The notes under the pieces: generated by a model | Seen by the model: only the letters and a program-made list of their open reading frames with translations | What the model was told of the DNA's origin: nothing | Database searches by the model: none | Assembly: GCA_014706295.1 (NCBI GenBank) | Contig: JACSVZ010000007.1 | Span: 45,336,975-45,400,974, forward strand | Source: Lycocorax pyrrhopterus obiensis | Taxonomy: Eukaryota > Chordata > Aves > Passeriformes > Paradisaeidae | Length of the DNA: 64,000 bases | Reading direction: 5' to 3' | Program-made: the position numbers and the translations under genes | Shown here: positions 23,326 through 36,641 of the stretch, one piece after another | How positions within the stretch are numbered: position 1 is the first letter of the stretch | How the letters are laid out: each line of letters begins with the position of its first letter

Positions 23326-26101
23326 CGACATCTCTGGGACACTAGAGTTTATTACCAGAAATTGAATAAATACCAAAGAAAAAAAAAGCCATTACTGGTC
23401 CTCGTTTCAAGTTTCTGAACTCTCTTGATTTTTTTTTTTTTTGGTGTTGAAAATAAATGCCATGATGTTATTAGAGGTCTAAATAATCAGTTTAAATTTG
23501 ATTCACATTCATAGTTTTAAGATTTTCACTGTACTGAAGAACAAAGAATTGAATTGGGGAAATGTGCAGAGGAAGGAAAAAAGAAGAAAAAAAGACTGAT
23601 CCTGGGAAAAAACCAAAAAGATGAATATTTTAAATAATCTACCATTATTTTTAAAATTTCAGGCAATTTTAAGCCTATTTTATGTAGGCTTTGACCTTAA
23701 CACAGAAGTGAAAGAGTATCTGAGTTATTTACGTATTGACAGTTACATCTGTTCCCCATCTAAGGGGAAATATTCTTGAATTAATTCAGCTTCCTGCATC
23801 TCAGATAGTTTTGCTTTCTACTCCACCTCCAGATACCAATACTTATTACAAGGCATTTCACAAGTCAACTCCATTCATGCATAACACAGTATTACAGCAA
23901 ACAAGAAATATTTGCCTTCCAGTCACTGTATTACTGTGTGTGGGCTTTGCAATACACTTCCACTGTGACATACTTTACCAAATTGCTGAATCTCATTCGT
24001 CTTCAGAAAAAGCTTGAATAACTCACAGAGCGTGATCCTCTTGCTGCTATAATGGATTAATATGTGGTATCCTTGGGAAAACATCCAGGCGTATTTTACA
24101 CAGCTGTGTTTTGGTGGAGCCCTCGCAAAAAACAAAAAGATATGCTTCAAGGAATTATTTATAGCAATCTTGTCTTTGGAATTATATTTTTGGTCAAGAA
24201 ACAAATTAATATGGATCTAGTATCTTGACCACACTTTGCCTATCTCTAGTCTACCTCAAGAAATAGCTGCATAAATGGGAATAAAAGTGTCTGCCCCAAA
24301 GAAGGTAGGAAACCTGAAATAATACTGGGGTATTGCAGCTCAGGAATGAGGCAAATTGGCAACTAGTAAATAGACTTGTATTGCTACATAGCTTGGCATA
24401 TAGTCAAAAAATTAATTTGGTCACTTTTTTCTGTAGTAAATCATGTAGTCTGATAAGTTGAGAATGAAGATAAGCAGAAAATCTACCTGGTATTTGTAGC
24501 TCTTCACTTGCTTATTCAGCATATCAATGGCTATTGCCATTTGTTTATTGATTGTCATTTTTATTTTATTTTTAAATAGAAGAAATCAAAGTGCTCTTTT
24601 GATTTATCTTCCTTCCAACAGGAGGTCTAGTTTCATTTCTAAGCTCCTGACACTCATTTTTCTTAAGTTGCAGTTTTCTATTTGTACTCTATAGGCTGTG
24701 TACAATAAATACCTGTATGGAATAGGCTCTGGGAATTTTGCCATAACCAAATAAGTGAGGACAGAACTGCTATCTCATCCTTCCAGTCACCGTACTCAAT
24801 TTCTTCTTTAAAATGCGTTACAAATAACTCATACTGCATTAAAAAAAATCAATTCTAGCAAGTGGACTAGCTTGATTTAAAGTGTCCAAGAAGAAAATTT
24901 AAAAACAAGGAAATACAAACATATTTTCTCTAAGCACAAGCTTCCAAACAGCCTCTTTTATGGCATTCCATGATATTGCTTTTGGCTATGTACTAATTAG
25001 ATTAATCACCATGTCATTTTCCCATCTCCTTTTGGATGTGAGAAACTCGCCTCCCAGACCAAATTTTTACAAAAAGTTCAAGTTAAAAACAGAAGGATCA
25101 AAATTACTGATTAACTAAACTGGTGACTCTGGAATTGTCATCCTAGGATTCAGTGTGATGGGGGAAAATTGATGGCAATAAGGACTTTTAGCAGGAACAA
25201 AGAGATGTCAGTGTCACTACGCTACAATCAGAAAAAAAAGCATGTTAAACAGCCAGAATCCACATAGCTTTTGTTGCAGGAAGTTCAGTCCAACCCGAAA
25301 AATTTGTGTTTGTCAAACCCTTTGCTTCAACAGATTTCCACTCTGTGTTTAATACCAGACAGAGTCAGGTTAAAGCTCAATTTGCTACACTGACGGGGTT
25401 GCAGCTGTACCTTTGCAGTGTGCGGCTCCAGGATGGCCTGTGAGACAGAAAATCCCGGAGCACACAGTTATGAGGCAACAAATCACCCAAGGAACCTCCC
25501 TCATGTACCTGTGCTTACATTACTAGTCCCATACCAGAAAAAGGGAATGCTAGCACAAACGTTTTGTCAGAATGGAATGATGTTTGCCATGTGGCTTTTA
25601 TTTCAGAGGGGGTGCCAATAAAAGATGGAATATTGAATTCACGACACGCACACTTCACCTTTGCAATAATGCATCATATATTAAAAAAAAAGGGAAAACA
25701 CCATTACCAATTTATCCCACAAGGATGGTACCTGTCTTCTTTTGATAACAATAATAAAGTTTTGCCACTGTTTCCAAAAAAAGGCCCCAGATTTTTCTTT
25801 TGATGACTCTCAAAAAATAAAATATTTTCAGAATAAAACATGTCTATTTTGAAGGTCGACTTCTCAGTGTAGCTCTGCAAAGTTATTCCTAGTTACAACA
25901 CAATTTTGACAGTACCGTCTCTGAGTTATCAGTGAAAGACAGGAAACACAAGATGAAAACAAGTTTTTTTTCAGCCCCTTTAGAATTCAGAAGCAGTAAC
26001 AACTACAAGCTTCTGCATTGCAAGAATTGTGTTTGTTTGCTAACCAGGAGTACAGCAATCCTGATTATAGTTAGAGACCTTGAATGAAGGAGTTCTGTAT
26101 T
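23326..26101. other. unique AT-rich DNA, no gene seen
   Basis: No supported exon, RNA gene or repeat family. There are scattered A/T runs, including a T run near 23431-23442. Confidence 0.5.
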
Positions 26102-26123
26102 AAAAAAAAAAAAAAAAAAAAAA
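26102..26123 (+). repeat. poly(A) run, 22 bases
   Basis: This is an uninterrupted A tract followed by GGGAAAT. I looked upstream for a retroposed gene or SINE body that would make it a tail and recognised none. Confidence 0.85.
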
Positions 26124-26947
26124 GGGAAATAAAAAAAGAGAAATGACTCAGTTGGAATCTGCTAAGATTTTAACAGTTGGGTGAATTCCCCACCCCTTTC
26201 AATATCAGCCATGGGATGGGAAAATTGCACATTTTCTCTGTCCTTCAGTCTGACAAGCACAAAGTGTTGCTTTTAAATGACTGCTTGGACAATTTGCATG
26301 ATGGAGATTGTAACTGCCTCTCTGAAACACAGCAAAGTACTTAGAAAATTGCTTTAGGAGCAGGCACAAGAGAAAACGGAAGGTTAAAAAAAAAGAGAGC
26401 ATAATGTGATTCAAGCTCTTTTTACATTTTTTCTCTACTCAAAAATTTGTTCTTTCTGTATCAAAGACATTACATTTCTGACTCACAACATCGCACAAAT
26501 ATAGCCAAACAAATACGCATTTTACACTGTCTTGCAAAAACTGCCTTCAACAAACAATAGTAATCTAAAGGGCAGGAGGAAATCTGTGACATTTTCCTAA
26601 GGTAAATACTACTTAATTGAAAACATTTTCACCTTATAAACTATAGAGACTGTCACTCACATCTCCTGCTATGCCTTTTTGATTACAGTAAGAAGTTTTA
26701 GGTCCGATTCTGCTAACGCGAATTAACCAGATGGAATGAAGCCCAATTTTACTAAATCACTAGAAGATAATACCTTTAGTAGGACCTACTTTTTAGGCAG
26801 AAGAGACCCAGCCACTATAATGTTTACTGCTAGTAATTTCCGAACAATTTCAAAGGGATGCTGATGCTGGGATGCAACAGAGGTGTCAGAAATGGGAACA
26901 GCGCCAGTTTGAAGCCTGGCTTGTGTGCTGTTAGGCACCAGGGATGT
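26124..26947. other. unique DNA, no gene seen
   Basis: Only short frames are present; nothing recognisable. Confidence 0.5.
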
Positions 26948-27037
26948 CCTTAGGCAAAGCAAGAAGTTGCCTAGGGCAACAGCATGATGAGATTTTGATG
27001 GCAAAATCTGCAGAAGTGGCAGAGCAGCTTCTGCAGA
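26948..27037. repeat. cluster of three adjacent stem-loops
   Basis: There are three inverted repeats within 90 bases. The first pairs 26948-26957 with 26967-26976 (core TAGGCAA/TTGCCTA, ten pairs with one G-T). The second is AGATTTTG (26990-26997) with CAAAATCT (27002-27009). The third is TCTGCAGAAG (27007-27016) with CTTCTGCAGA (27028-27037). The first competes with GTTGCCTAGGGCAAC (26966-26980), which also folds on itself. The density of perfect short palindromes is unusual compared with surrounding DNA. No known RNA or transposon family is recognised. Confidence 0.6.
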
Positions 27038-29205
27038 CAGCAGCCTCCCAAGAATTGCAATGTTCTGCCTCACCAGTCCTTGGCTACGGCCCCTGGTTTT
27101 GCACATCCAGCCTTATCCTTTTATCACCCCTAATGCACTCTTGCTGGGAAAAAAATCCATTTAAATATAAGTTTATCCTAGCGGAGGGATTACAGTATGG
27201 CCCTGTACCCCCCTACCTACCTCCCTAAAACCAGAGATGCTGTTATTTCTGAGCAAAGCACAAAAGCTGAGGACACAGGTGTGTGTTCATTTCAGGGCCT
27301 GTTGTGCTTTATCTGTCTCAGAACACTGATTTTTTGGGGGGGGAAATTCTCCCTAAAGCATCTTTTGAGATTTGGAAAGAAACAGCAGAGAGAAGAGAGA
27401 AAATGGGTTGAGTACATAGTAAGAACCTTTATTTTGAGAAACTAGGAGCATGAAGAAGTGGCATTTGTCAGTAAAGACAATGCCCAGTGCTATTACTATG
27501 TAAGGAAATTAATATCATAATCCCTCCTCACAGGCTAAAAACCAGGCAAAACTCTTTTTTCCCATATCTGTTGAAAAAAACCGGGCAAAACTCTTTTCTC
27601 CCGTATCTGTTAAAAAAGAAAGAGTCTTCTCTGTATTAAGGAAGAAGACATGTACAAATTCTGGATAACTTCTACCTATATGGATCTGTATCATTAATAT
27701 GAAGCATTTCTCGATGTTTGATTTGTTTTGAAACAGAACATTAACCCGTTGTTTTAATCAACCAACCATTACTTATAGTGGCTGGTTTCAAAGCCAACAT
27801 TTCTGTTTTAAAAAACATTCATATTGTATAAAGGAGTTACCTTTCAGAAAATCAGGCATAAAAATTAAAATGGAATAGCCAAAAGGTGATGTTGGTCGTT
27901 GTTCAAAAAAATTTTTTTTTCACCATTCATTTGCAGTGAATTCTGTATTATTTCCTGAAGAGAAGAATTAATAACTCTGGACTGGATATTTATACTGTTG
28001 AAAACTGAAACTCAGGGAGCATCTTCAGGATGGTTAGTTGGGGTTAAGGCCTGTTACCGAGAAAGCACTGAGGCATTTACCGTGAGAATGAGGTCCTTAA
28101 TTCCTGAGTGTCCTGAGCTGAGTTATTTTGTTACCATACACCTCACAGGCATCAGCTTCTGCAGGGGCCTGCCGTCACAGATTCCACTTATTTCTAACAT
28201 ATGCTGGTGCTCAGTATTGTTGCTGGCTTTGGCATTGAATACACTCTTGGTCAAAGCACTTGCCCAGGGTAGGAAAGACCTGTGCATCCACTGGGAAATA
28301 AACCATCTTCATGGTAAGGCTGATTCTTGCAAAAAGGAGAAAGACTCCTGAAAAGAAAGCTGCAAACGAGGGATCTCATCTTGTAGCCAATTGCCCAACA
28401 GTACTAGTTATCGCCTTTGTTGATTGATTTATTGCCTTTCATCTTCAGTGAGAGCAGTAGATGAACACTTGTCTCTTGTTCTCAGGACAAAACATACTAG
28501 ATGGGAAAAATTTCCTCCTGGGCGGACATCTGGGAGTACAAGCCCAGCCAAGCTAACAACAACCTTCCCACTTTCTGTAAGAGTAAGTTATTTGGGCTGT
28601 CACAGGAGAGTGACCTTATTCACACTAGTAGCAGAGTCTGGACACTGAAGAGAGGCCTTCAAGCTGTAGGTCCAGGTTCAAATAGAAGCTCTTCTCATGT
28701 AACCCTAACCTGAATGCATCAGGTCAAGACAGATTTCAAATACAGCCCAGTGCTTTCCTGGGCAGCTGGCTGTAAAATTGAAGCATTTTCATGCTCAGAG
28801 GTGTTGCTCTTTGGAGTTCCAGCCAGAAGTCATTCACCTCTGCTGATGTGCTCACAGCAGGTTGCTCAAACACAGGGCTGGGCTGTGTTCAAAGGGACAG
28901 AAAGGTTGTGTTACTGTGAAGAGCTTTTAGGCACCTGAGTCCTTAATTGGATAGTACACAAACCATTTGGCATGGTTAGGGATTATTAGGTCCAGGTTCT
29001 TTCTTAATATCTTTTATTGAAAAATGAGAATATGCTCTCAACTTCGAAACATAGACAAGAACACCTCCAAACATACCCACATCTCCCACTGAAGATATTC
29101 TTCCAGAATTAGTGTCTTGCAAGTGATTCCAGTAATATCCTATTTCCTCTTTAAGTGTCTCTGCTGCTAGGTTGTCATAACTAGAGCACTTAATTATTTA
29201 ATGTT
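27038..29205. other. unique DNA, somewhat richer in GC, no gene proven
   Basis: The part from 27998 to 28960 is less AT-rich than its surroundings and has a 117-residue frame (27998-28351) with a good-looking donor site (ATGGTAAGG) near 28313. No protein family is recognised, the upstream acceptor is weak, and I do not call an exon. A 39-bp tandem duplication lies inside (27541-27618). Confidence 0.45.
27541..27618 (+). repeat. 39-bp tandem duplication
   Basis: The unit beginning ACCAGGCAAAACTC (27541) recurs at 27580 as ACCGGGCAAAACTC, each followed by CCATATCTGTT or CCGTATCTGTT. The copies differ at only a few positions, so the duplication is fairly recent. Confidence 0.85.
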
Positions 29206-29257
29206 ATGCAAATGATAATAACTTGTAGTTCCAAGCTACTACCAATAGATGGCAGTA
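29206..29257 (+). promoter_or_regulatory. candidate octamer and CTCF-like sites
   Basis: ATGCAAAT (29206-29213) is a perfect POU octamer. At 29242-29257, CCAATAGATGGCAGTA fits the core of the CTCF consensus (CCASYAGRKGGCRS) at 13 of 14 positions. The pair sits in AT-rich unique DNA. This is motif evidence only; such matches also occur by chance. Confidence 0.3.
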
Positions 29258-32200
29258 GGAATTTGTGGATGCCTCATTTTTAATGCCTAGACTTACCTAT
29301 TTTTTCATTAATTTTGATGTTTTGTCAATTTTTTTTATAATAGGTGCACAAATGTGTGCATTTCCAAGTAAATAAAAGGCTACTTAATTTTTTTTTTCTG
29401 ATTTTAACAACAAAATGGGGATGAAAAAAAGTCCCGCCAAAATTTTGAAGTTATTTTATGAAAGAATAACCACTTTCTTGCCAGCAAAGAATGCAGAAGT
29501 ATATCTGAGCTTCATCTGGTCTCACTTACATTTTAGATGTGTTTTATTTCATGAGCAAGTATCTGCAGGAGCTGTATAATACACTGGGTTTTACATAGGC
29601 CTGTATAAAAGAATATTATTTGCTTGTAACTACTAATCTGAAATATTAAAATTCATGTTTGCATAGAGTTCATATTCCATTTTGCAACGGAAAAATGTAT
29701 ACAAGAGTTAATCTGTGAAATATATGAAGTTCTTTTAGAAATTATTTTTAAAAAAGGGTTTGTGAATTTAGGTGTGAACCTTTAAAGAATTAAACCATTT
29801 CCTGCCCAATATTACTTAAATAGAATGAGTTGTGGGCCTGTATGTTGTACAGATTTGGGTTTATGTGACAAAAATGCTGCTCTCCGTTGTCTTTCTGTTT
29901 ACGAAGGAACAAGCAATCTTTTCCCATGAGGGGGTGGGTTTCTGGGAACTGGAGAACACATTCGCCATCTAATTAGGTGCAGATTTGTCTTTGTGTTCTC
30001 TCTTTTCACAACTGTGATTATTTTGACTAGCAATTATTGGTGTCTAAAGCATCAGGATCTATAAAATCAGCACCTTGTGAGACCTTGTGAATCTTATATT
30101 TCTATTAGAAAATTACTATTTACAGTAAATCTTAATATTTCCTCTGTAAAAAAAAAAGTCTTCACATGGTCTATGACAATCTTTACAATTCAATAATATT
30201 TTCCAAGGCTGAACTGTACATAGCATGTAGATCTGCAAAATAATTTGTGGGTAGGTGTAGTTTAAATTAATTCAATAGTAGTTTTAACTACTTAATTGTG
30301 TGCAGCAATTGAGCTCATAGGTGAGCTCTTTGGAGTACAACAGGAAGTTTAGATGGAGCTACTTTCTAACATTAACAATGTCAAAAATTAACTTTGTTCA
30401 TAAATCTTTCATTTCAGTATTTGTTTGCTGCTAAGTTCCAGGAGTTTCCATTTCCATCAATACTTTTATGTGTGACAGCTGGTATTTGAGTATACAATTA
30501 GGAAGTGCTGTGCTGGAAAGTTAGCAAAATGTGGACAAGTGGAGAGAAATGAAATTTTAAGACTTTTTTGCCAGGTTTTTGTATTGATTCTAGATTTAAT
30601 ATATAGAATATGGATGCAGATAATACAATCCAAGCCATTCAAAGATATTGAAAATTAAACAACCTCAGCTTGAAGCATGTTTTCCAGCATTTTTTGAGTT
30701 TGAAACTAACAAGCCCATTTCTGTTAAGATGTAAGTACACATTTAAGTTATTACTGAAATACTGTGTGACATACTGTGGGATTTAACCCTCTCTTTAATG
30801 ACGAGTTTTCTGTACCCAAACCAATGGTGAGAGTTGCTCACCATTGTCCTATTAGGTGTGTTCTCCTGTGCCAGCAGGAAGAACCTGAAATACTTCAATG
30901 TATAATAATTTATCAGTGATGTTTACTTGTGATTTTTTTTGAGTAATCATAGCGTGATTTTGTATTAGTGTCATTTTAAATCATAACATTATAAAACCTC
31001 GAAAGAAGTATTTGAAAATCACATCATTTAAAGATCATGACTTTTATTTTATAACATTTCCAGTTCTTTGCTTTCTGAAACAATGAAAGACAGGCAATTC
31101 TTTTATAACTAAGGTACATCCTATTGGATAGAAATCTAACCATTTTGTAGTCATCAGAATCTTTACCCTGATGATTCTGCAGGAGACAAACACATCACCT
31201 TGCAGGAAAATAACTGGTATTTTCTGTTTTCAATGAGATTAGGCTAGTGTATTTTTTGATTCTTATCATACAAAAACAATGAATTCCAGTATTTTAACAA
31301 AATTTTGTCTTACTTGGAAGAGGGAAGGAAAACTTGTTTAACCACCTGCCTGCCCCATTTGCATTCCTCTGGAAGACAAGAACCGTCAGTTCTACTTCAG
31401 GAAAACTCTGCTGTATTTTACTCTGTTCCCTCCATTACTTATTCCTTTGCTTATTCCTCCTCAGTGCAGTTCCTCCTCCTGAAAAGGTGGGAGGACCTTG
31501 CAACTTCATTCCTCAAGCATCAAGAAAATGCTGAAGCATGACAGAAGAATCAGGAGGACAGAATATAAAGGTAAAATTAAATGAGGGGGAGGATCTGCTT
31601 TGCAAATTTCATGTGAAAGTAGAGAGCTGAGACAGAACTGTTGCACCATCTGACAGTATATGATGTATTTGAAATTTGGGTGGGCAGGATTATTCTTATT
31701 CTCTGAATAAGAAATGAGCTTTTGCATGGGTAAGGCCCATGAAAGAGACAGGATTATTTTAATTTAAAAATCCACGGAGAACAATAACTTCAGTTTTCAG
31801 AGCAGCACATTGACTATAACTCAGGCACATAAAAAAACTTAAAATATAATCCCTGCAGGGAAAAAAAAAAATCCAAACAAAAATCCAACAAGCAAATGCA
31901 TTTTCATTATTCAGGAGCTTTTGCTTTTGGGGGTAAAACAATAGGTAATATATATATATTTTCACTGACCACAGCTTTTCTTGAAACAGTTATTTTAATA
32001 AAGGAACAGTTTGATTCTACATATGAGAGGACTTTAACATGATAATCTAGCATGTAGTAATGGAATCAGTGATTGCATAATGAAGCCTATTCAACTTCTA
32101 TAAAATATATATGGTGGGGAAACTGGTTATTTATTTTTTCATGCATATTTTTAGTTTTTGTGTTTGAAAATGTGAACTAAAGTTTCAGGAAAGAGAAGAT

Positions 32201-33297
32201 GAAATTATTGTAAAGATATGGTACCAATCTCTAATCCACTCAGATGCCTGATTGGTTTTCTCACACAAAAATTCTGGTTGTGCGGTGCATTGCTTCACAG
32301 AAGTGATGAAGAGACTGATGACCTGTGAAATATGCTGTCCATTTTATATAAAGGAAGTGATAACAAAAGGAAAGGGCAATAACAATAAAAAGAAACAACA
32401 GTCTTTAAAACTTTATTAACCTAAAGTCTTTCATCAGTCACTAATTCCCCTAAAGGATGGTAAAAAAAGTGTTCAAATAATGTTTCTGATGCAAGAAAAT
32501 CAGTTTTATTTAGACCAAATGATTATTTTTTAAAGATTTTAATCTGAAAATTTATACATCTGGTTTTTTTTTTTAATGACAAGAGAGATTCTTACATATA
32601 ATGTAATTTCTCTCCTAAACAGACCAGTCTATTCACCCAAGCAGATTTATAAGTTAGATCTCACACTGCCAGTAGCTGATCATAAAAGTAAAGAAATTAT
32701 ATTTTACCAGTCAGCAGTGAAATGAAAAATGAATGATACTGTGCCATGTATAAAAGGTGAGTCAGAGGATGAGTTACACAGAGGAATTAAATCTATGGGG
32801 AGAATAACATATATATATATACCAATATCATACTATCTCATTACTTTATATATTTACAATTGTGTCCATCTTGATTTTTCCATATACAACCATGAATGTT
32901 TCCCAATTTATCTTGCAAAAATAAGAGTAAGGAAATTAACCATAAAATTATTAAAGCAAAGAGCTACTCTGATGCTTAATTCTTTTATTTATGTGTCTGT
33001 ATCTTGAGCTTCTTTGTGATCTTACCAAAGGACAGCAATCTTGAATATCTTGCTGGCCTTCTCATGGTGCAGTCACCAAAAACTTTAAGCCTCTGCAGAA
33101 TATGTCAATGAAAAAGACATATTTATGCAACCAGAAGATAAATGATCCATTGATATCCTGTTTTCTATAGACTGATAAAGTACATGGGCCACCTGAAGGG
33201 TCAAAGAGGAATGGTTAAATAATGTATGCTGTGAATGTGTCATTATCCAGAAAAACATTAAAAGAGCATTACAGCTGTTTCAGGAAATTCACAGTTC
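29258..33297. other. unique AT-rich DNA, no gene seen
   Basis: No coding or RNA gene is supported. There is a hairpin at 30822-30846 and a short AT microsatellite near 32808-32822. The reading frames are small and antisense-paired, as expected in non-coding DNA. Confidence 0.5.
30822..30846. repeat. 10-bp perfect inverted repeat with 5-nt loop
   Basis: CAATGGTGAG (30822-30831) and CTCACCATTG (30837-30846) are exact complements around AGTTG. It is a small potential hairpin of unknown role. Confidence 0.85.
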
Positions 33298-33416
33298 AGG
33301 GTGAAATGTACCATATGTCCATCAATACCTAGGCACGACAGGGTGCATTAAGAAAGCTATTTAGGTGGTTCCCCATTGTGCCAAGGCTTTTGAAGACATA
33401 TGGTACCTTTCACCCT
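33298..33416. repeat. 119-bp long inverted repeat / hairpin (MITE-like)
   Basis: The outer arms are 33298-33319 and 33395-33416, complementary at 21 of 22 positions. After a symmetrical 8 x 8-base gap a second stem follows: CCTAGGCAC (328-336) against GTGCCAAGG (378-386), 8 of 9 pairs. About 41 bases remain in the terminal loop. The two-stage symmetry is hard to get by chance. It fits a small palindromic transposon remnant (ends CAGGGTGAAA... and ...TTTCACCCTTG) or a hairpin RNA precursor. No target duplication was confirmed and no family was recognised. Confidence 0.75.
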
Positions 33417-36400
33417 TGACTAACATTTCTTTTCATTCATTGTTTTCTGTAGCCACCTCAAACATTCTTTGAGTGTCATTTTCATTTCCAGTTATATATG
33501 TATGTGGGAATGAACATGTGTATCAGAAGGAGAGGGAGAGGCAGTTGCTCTTAGAAGTGACTCTTCCTTCTCTGTTCTTAGAGAATGAAAGATTCTGTGC
33601 CAAATTTGGCAATTCTCATTGCTTCATAGACTGGGAACAAGTGAATTTCTGACAATGTACACAAGATATAAACAAAAAGAAGTCTCAGCCTTAAACCAGA
33701 AAAAGAAACTAGAACAATAAAATCCATGTTTTCAACTGGAAGGAGAAATAATAGAAATTCCAATAACAGCAGCAGTAATAGTACCAGTACCAGTACCAGT
33801 ACTAGAAGCACTAAAACGGTGATAGGAGCATCAGTTGCAACACTGAAAATAAGAGTAACACCATATAAAGCATGGCTACTTTTACTAATTGACTGTAACC
33901 AATTACCCAAATCCATTTATAAAGAAACATAATTCTCCCTTTAGGAAGTGCATGCCAGTTGGATTCTTTATCACTTTATTTGAAGAATTGCTGATGTCTA
34001 ATGTCGTTTGTGGGGGAACCCACCTCTCTGTTTTGTGTTCCTTGTTAACTTTAATTTTCTCAAAATGGATAAACTGAATGTGTGCTAGATGCCTTTTCAC
34101 TGTATAAGCAAGTAAGTTCCCTAACCAAGGTTCCAAAGTTCTCTTCTCTTAATGTTGTCCTTCTGAGTAGATGTGGTATGAGATGCTTATATGCACCCTA
34201 ACAGGGTAGATGAGGATACCTTGCAGATATTTTTTTTCCTGAAAAGTGGGGAAAAACTATTTTGTCCAAATGAAGTCTCAGAGAATTTGAGAAGTACATT
34301 CTGAAAAAAACAAAGTGTTTCAAGTCATCATTACAGCACCTAGTTTCTGGTCTCTTCAATTCTCATCATCTGTGTGCTTGACTGAGATGCTTCCTCCTTA
34401 GCTTCTTGTCTAGAAGGAGCTAAGTGTCTGGGAGATGGAGACAGGAAAGGTAGTATAATAATGCAGTAGGATTCCAAAAAAAGTTAAAGGAGTAAAGTCA
34501 GAAGAGGATGCATTAAGCTTAACTGCTCTGAAGACTATGGTAGCTTATTCATTGCCGTCAGAAGGTTCGTATTCCCCAAATGCAGTACAGAGACATCTCT
34601 GCCTGTTCACAGGGTAAGTGCCAAAGACAATGGAAATAGGATGTCCAATATTCATTATTTCATTTATTCCTTGTCCCAAGGAGTGAAAATTCCTTCAGTA
34701 TGAGAGGATTCAACTTCACTTCCATGGGAAAATATTAAATGTGACATAATTTCATAAAATAGGCAATTTTCATTTTCCCCTGATGTATTTAATACTGTTT
34801 TCTTGCAATTACTAAGTATTTAGGCTAGAGAGAAGAAAACAATATGCATGAATTATTCATTAAGTGGACTCCTAGAACAGTTACCCAAGGGAAAGACTGG
34901 AGTTCAAGCTCTTACTGCCAGAACAATACTAAAATAAAACACTTAAAGATTTAATATCAGTCTGAGAGGTGGTAGCAAACTAAATTTGTGGAGATCTCTT
35001 CAATCTTGTTTCTGCTGTCTGATTTCTGTCACAAATTCTTTCTCTTCTCAACTATCAGCACATTATTTCTAAGGATCTTATCATCAGAAAAAGTGGAAGA
35101 AAACATAACACTCATCATCCAGACCCTTTTACAAAATGAGTTGGCATACTTTGGAGGATCAGAGATAGAAATCATAAAATCAGGACTGAATATACACTCA
35201 TTCTTTTGATTTGACAATATATAAGAACATCAATTAATTGTTTACAAGGGAAAATGGTGAAATAAATTTTAAAAAGACAGCCAGAAAAAAAAATAGTCCA
35301 GAACAAAATATAAAATATTTTGTAACTGGATCTGAAAAGCATCCTGATATGAATGAAAAATGGCTATTTTTTGAATCTTCTACAAAATAAAAATCCAAAA
35401 CACACACAAAAAAAGAATGATAGAGAAAAATCATATTTATCGAACATACTTTCAGAGGAACTGCAGCAGCAAAAATTGCTGATCTACATCAGTTGCATGC
35501 ACATGCATCATGCTCTTATTTGTCCTGCTACGTATTAAAAATAAGTTTACTAGATACTACAGTATTTGCTCCAAGCTGATTTAGCAATTTATAGCTAATG
35601 CTAGAACAGAAGACAGCTGAGGCCAGTAGCTTTCATATCCTTTACTCCTGACATAAGCTGAGCAATGATTGAAAGCACATTAGGAAGAATGCACTGTATC
35701 TAAACACTATTTTGATATACTAGGGACCATGGCTGAATCAAAGCTGGCACATGCTTTTAAGAAATGAGCCATTATTGAGCCATATCTAACATACAGGAAA
35801 CAAAATCTCTCCTACATATTAGTGATTAAATCATTCATCGAAAATAGCATTAAAGAGCTCAAAAAGTGACACTGTCAAAGAAGCAAATACAGTGACATGG
35901 GGTAGCTCATGTAGAATTCATATCCTCCAAGGAAACTTTTCTCAGACTTTGAAAAGTCAAGCATCTTGGACAAAGAACTGAACACGCTCACAGTTGCTCT
36001 GTGTTCTCAAAGACCTATCTTTTCCAAATGTGCCCACTCTGCTTCTCTTCTCTAATCTGTTTGACAGATCCTGTACATCACGAAATTCTGTCTTAAAGGG
36101 GTTTGGAAGACATGAACTTCACAAAACCCCATTGGTAGTGCCATGAAAGGGATTTTATCTGAGTCTTACGAGGTGAGGGTAAGGGCAAACTACAGGAAAG
36201 ATGCACAGAATATCTTACGATGCTGACAATGAGATCTGAACCTATAAAGAAATGTGAAGTGCTGAAGTCTACATTTCACTTCAAAACCAAAATAGAAACA
36301 GGCTATTTTGTTTATCCTTATTCTTTCTCACAATCAAAGCTTTTTTCTCAGGTTTGAAAGAGGAAGAAAGATATTAAGATGATTTTTTTTTTTGCCCTCT

Positions 36401-36641
36401 GCCCTCATAGGCCTGTCTTCTCCTTCTGTCCCCACTAGCAGAAGAAGAATTTTCATGTAGATTTGTTAAAATCCCTCTAATTAATCTGTCTTCAAATGAT
36501 TGATGCTGCATATTGGTACTAAGTGTAATGTGCCTAAATGGATGTTCCTTTATTTAGAAATTTTTATTCTGGAGCTGTAGTAAATTTGCTACTCAATAAA
36601 ATCCAAAATGAAACCCTTGGTTCCTTTCACTTTCCTTATAT
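33417..36641. other. unique AT-rich DNA, no gene seen
   Basis: A short run of CAG and then CCAGTA-type units lies at about 33765-33805. A frame over it gives Ser/Thr/Asn-rich or Leu/Val-rich peptides, an artefact of the repeat. Nothing else was recognised. Confidence 0.5.

Noticed and set aside
26080..26123. Poly(A) as the tail of a processed pseudogene
   Set aside because: No gene-like or SINE-like body and no flanking duplication seen upstream.
27998..28351. Possible coding exon with donor ATGGTAAGG near 28313
   Set aside because: The upstream acceptor is weak, no protein family is recognised, and the frame runs past the donor to a stop as chance frames do.
28622..28695. tRNA-like A box (TAGCAGAGTCTGG) and B box (GGTTCAAAT) at tRNA-like spacing
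   Set aside because: The acceptor, D, anticodon and T stems do not pair, so it is not a tRNA; a degenerate SINE head cannot be shown.
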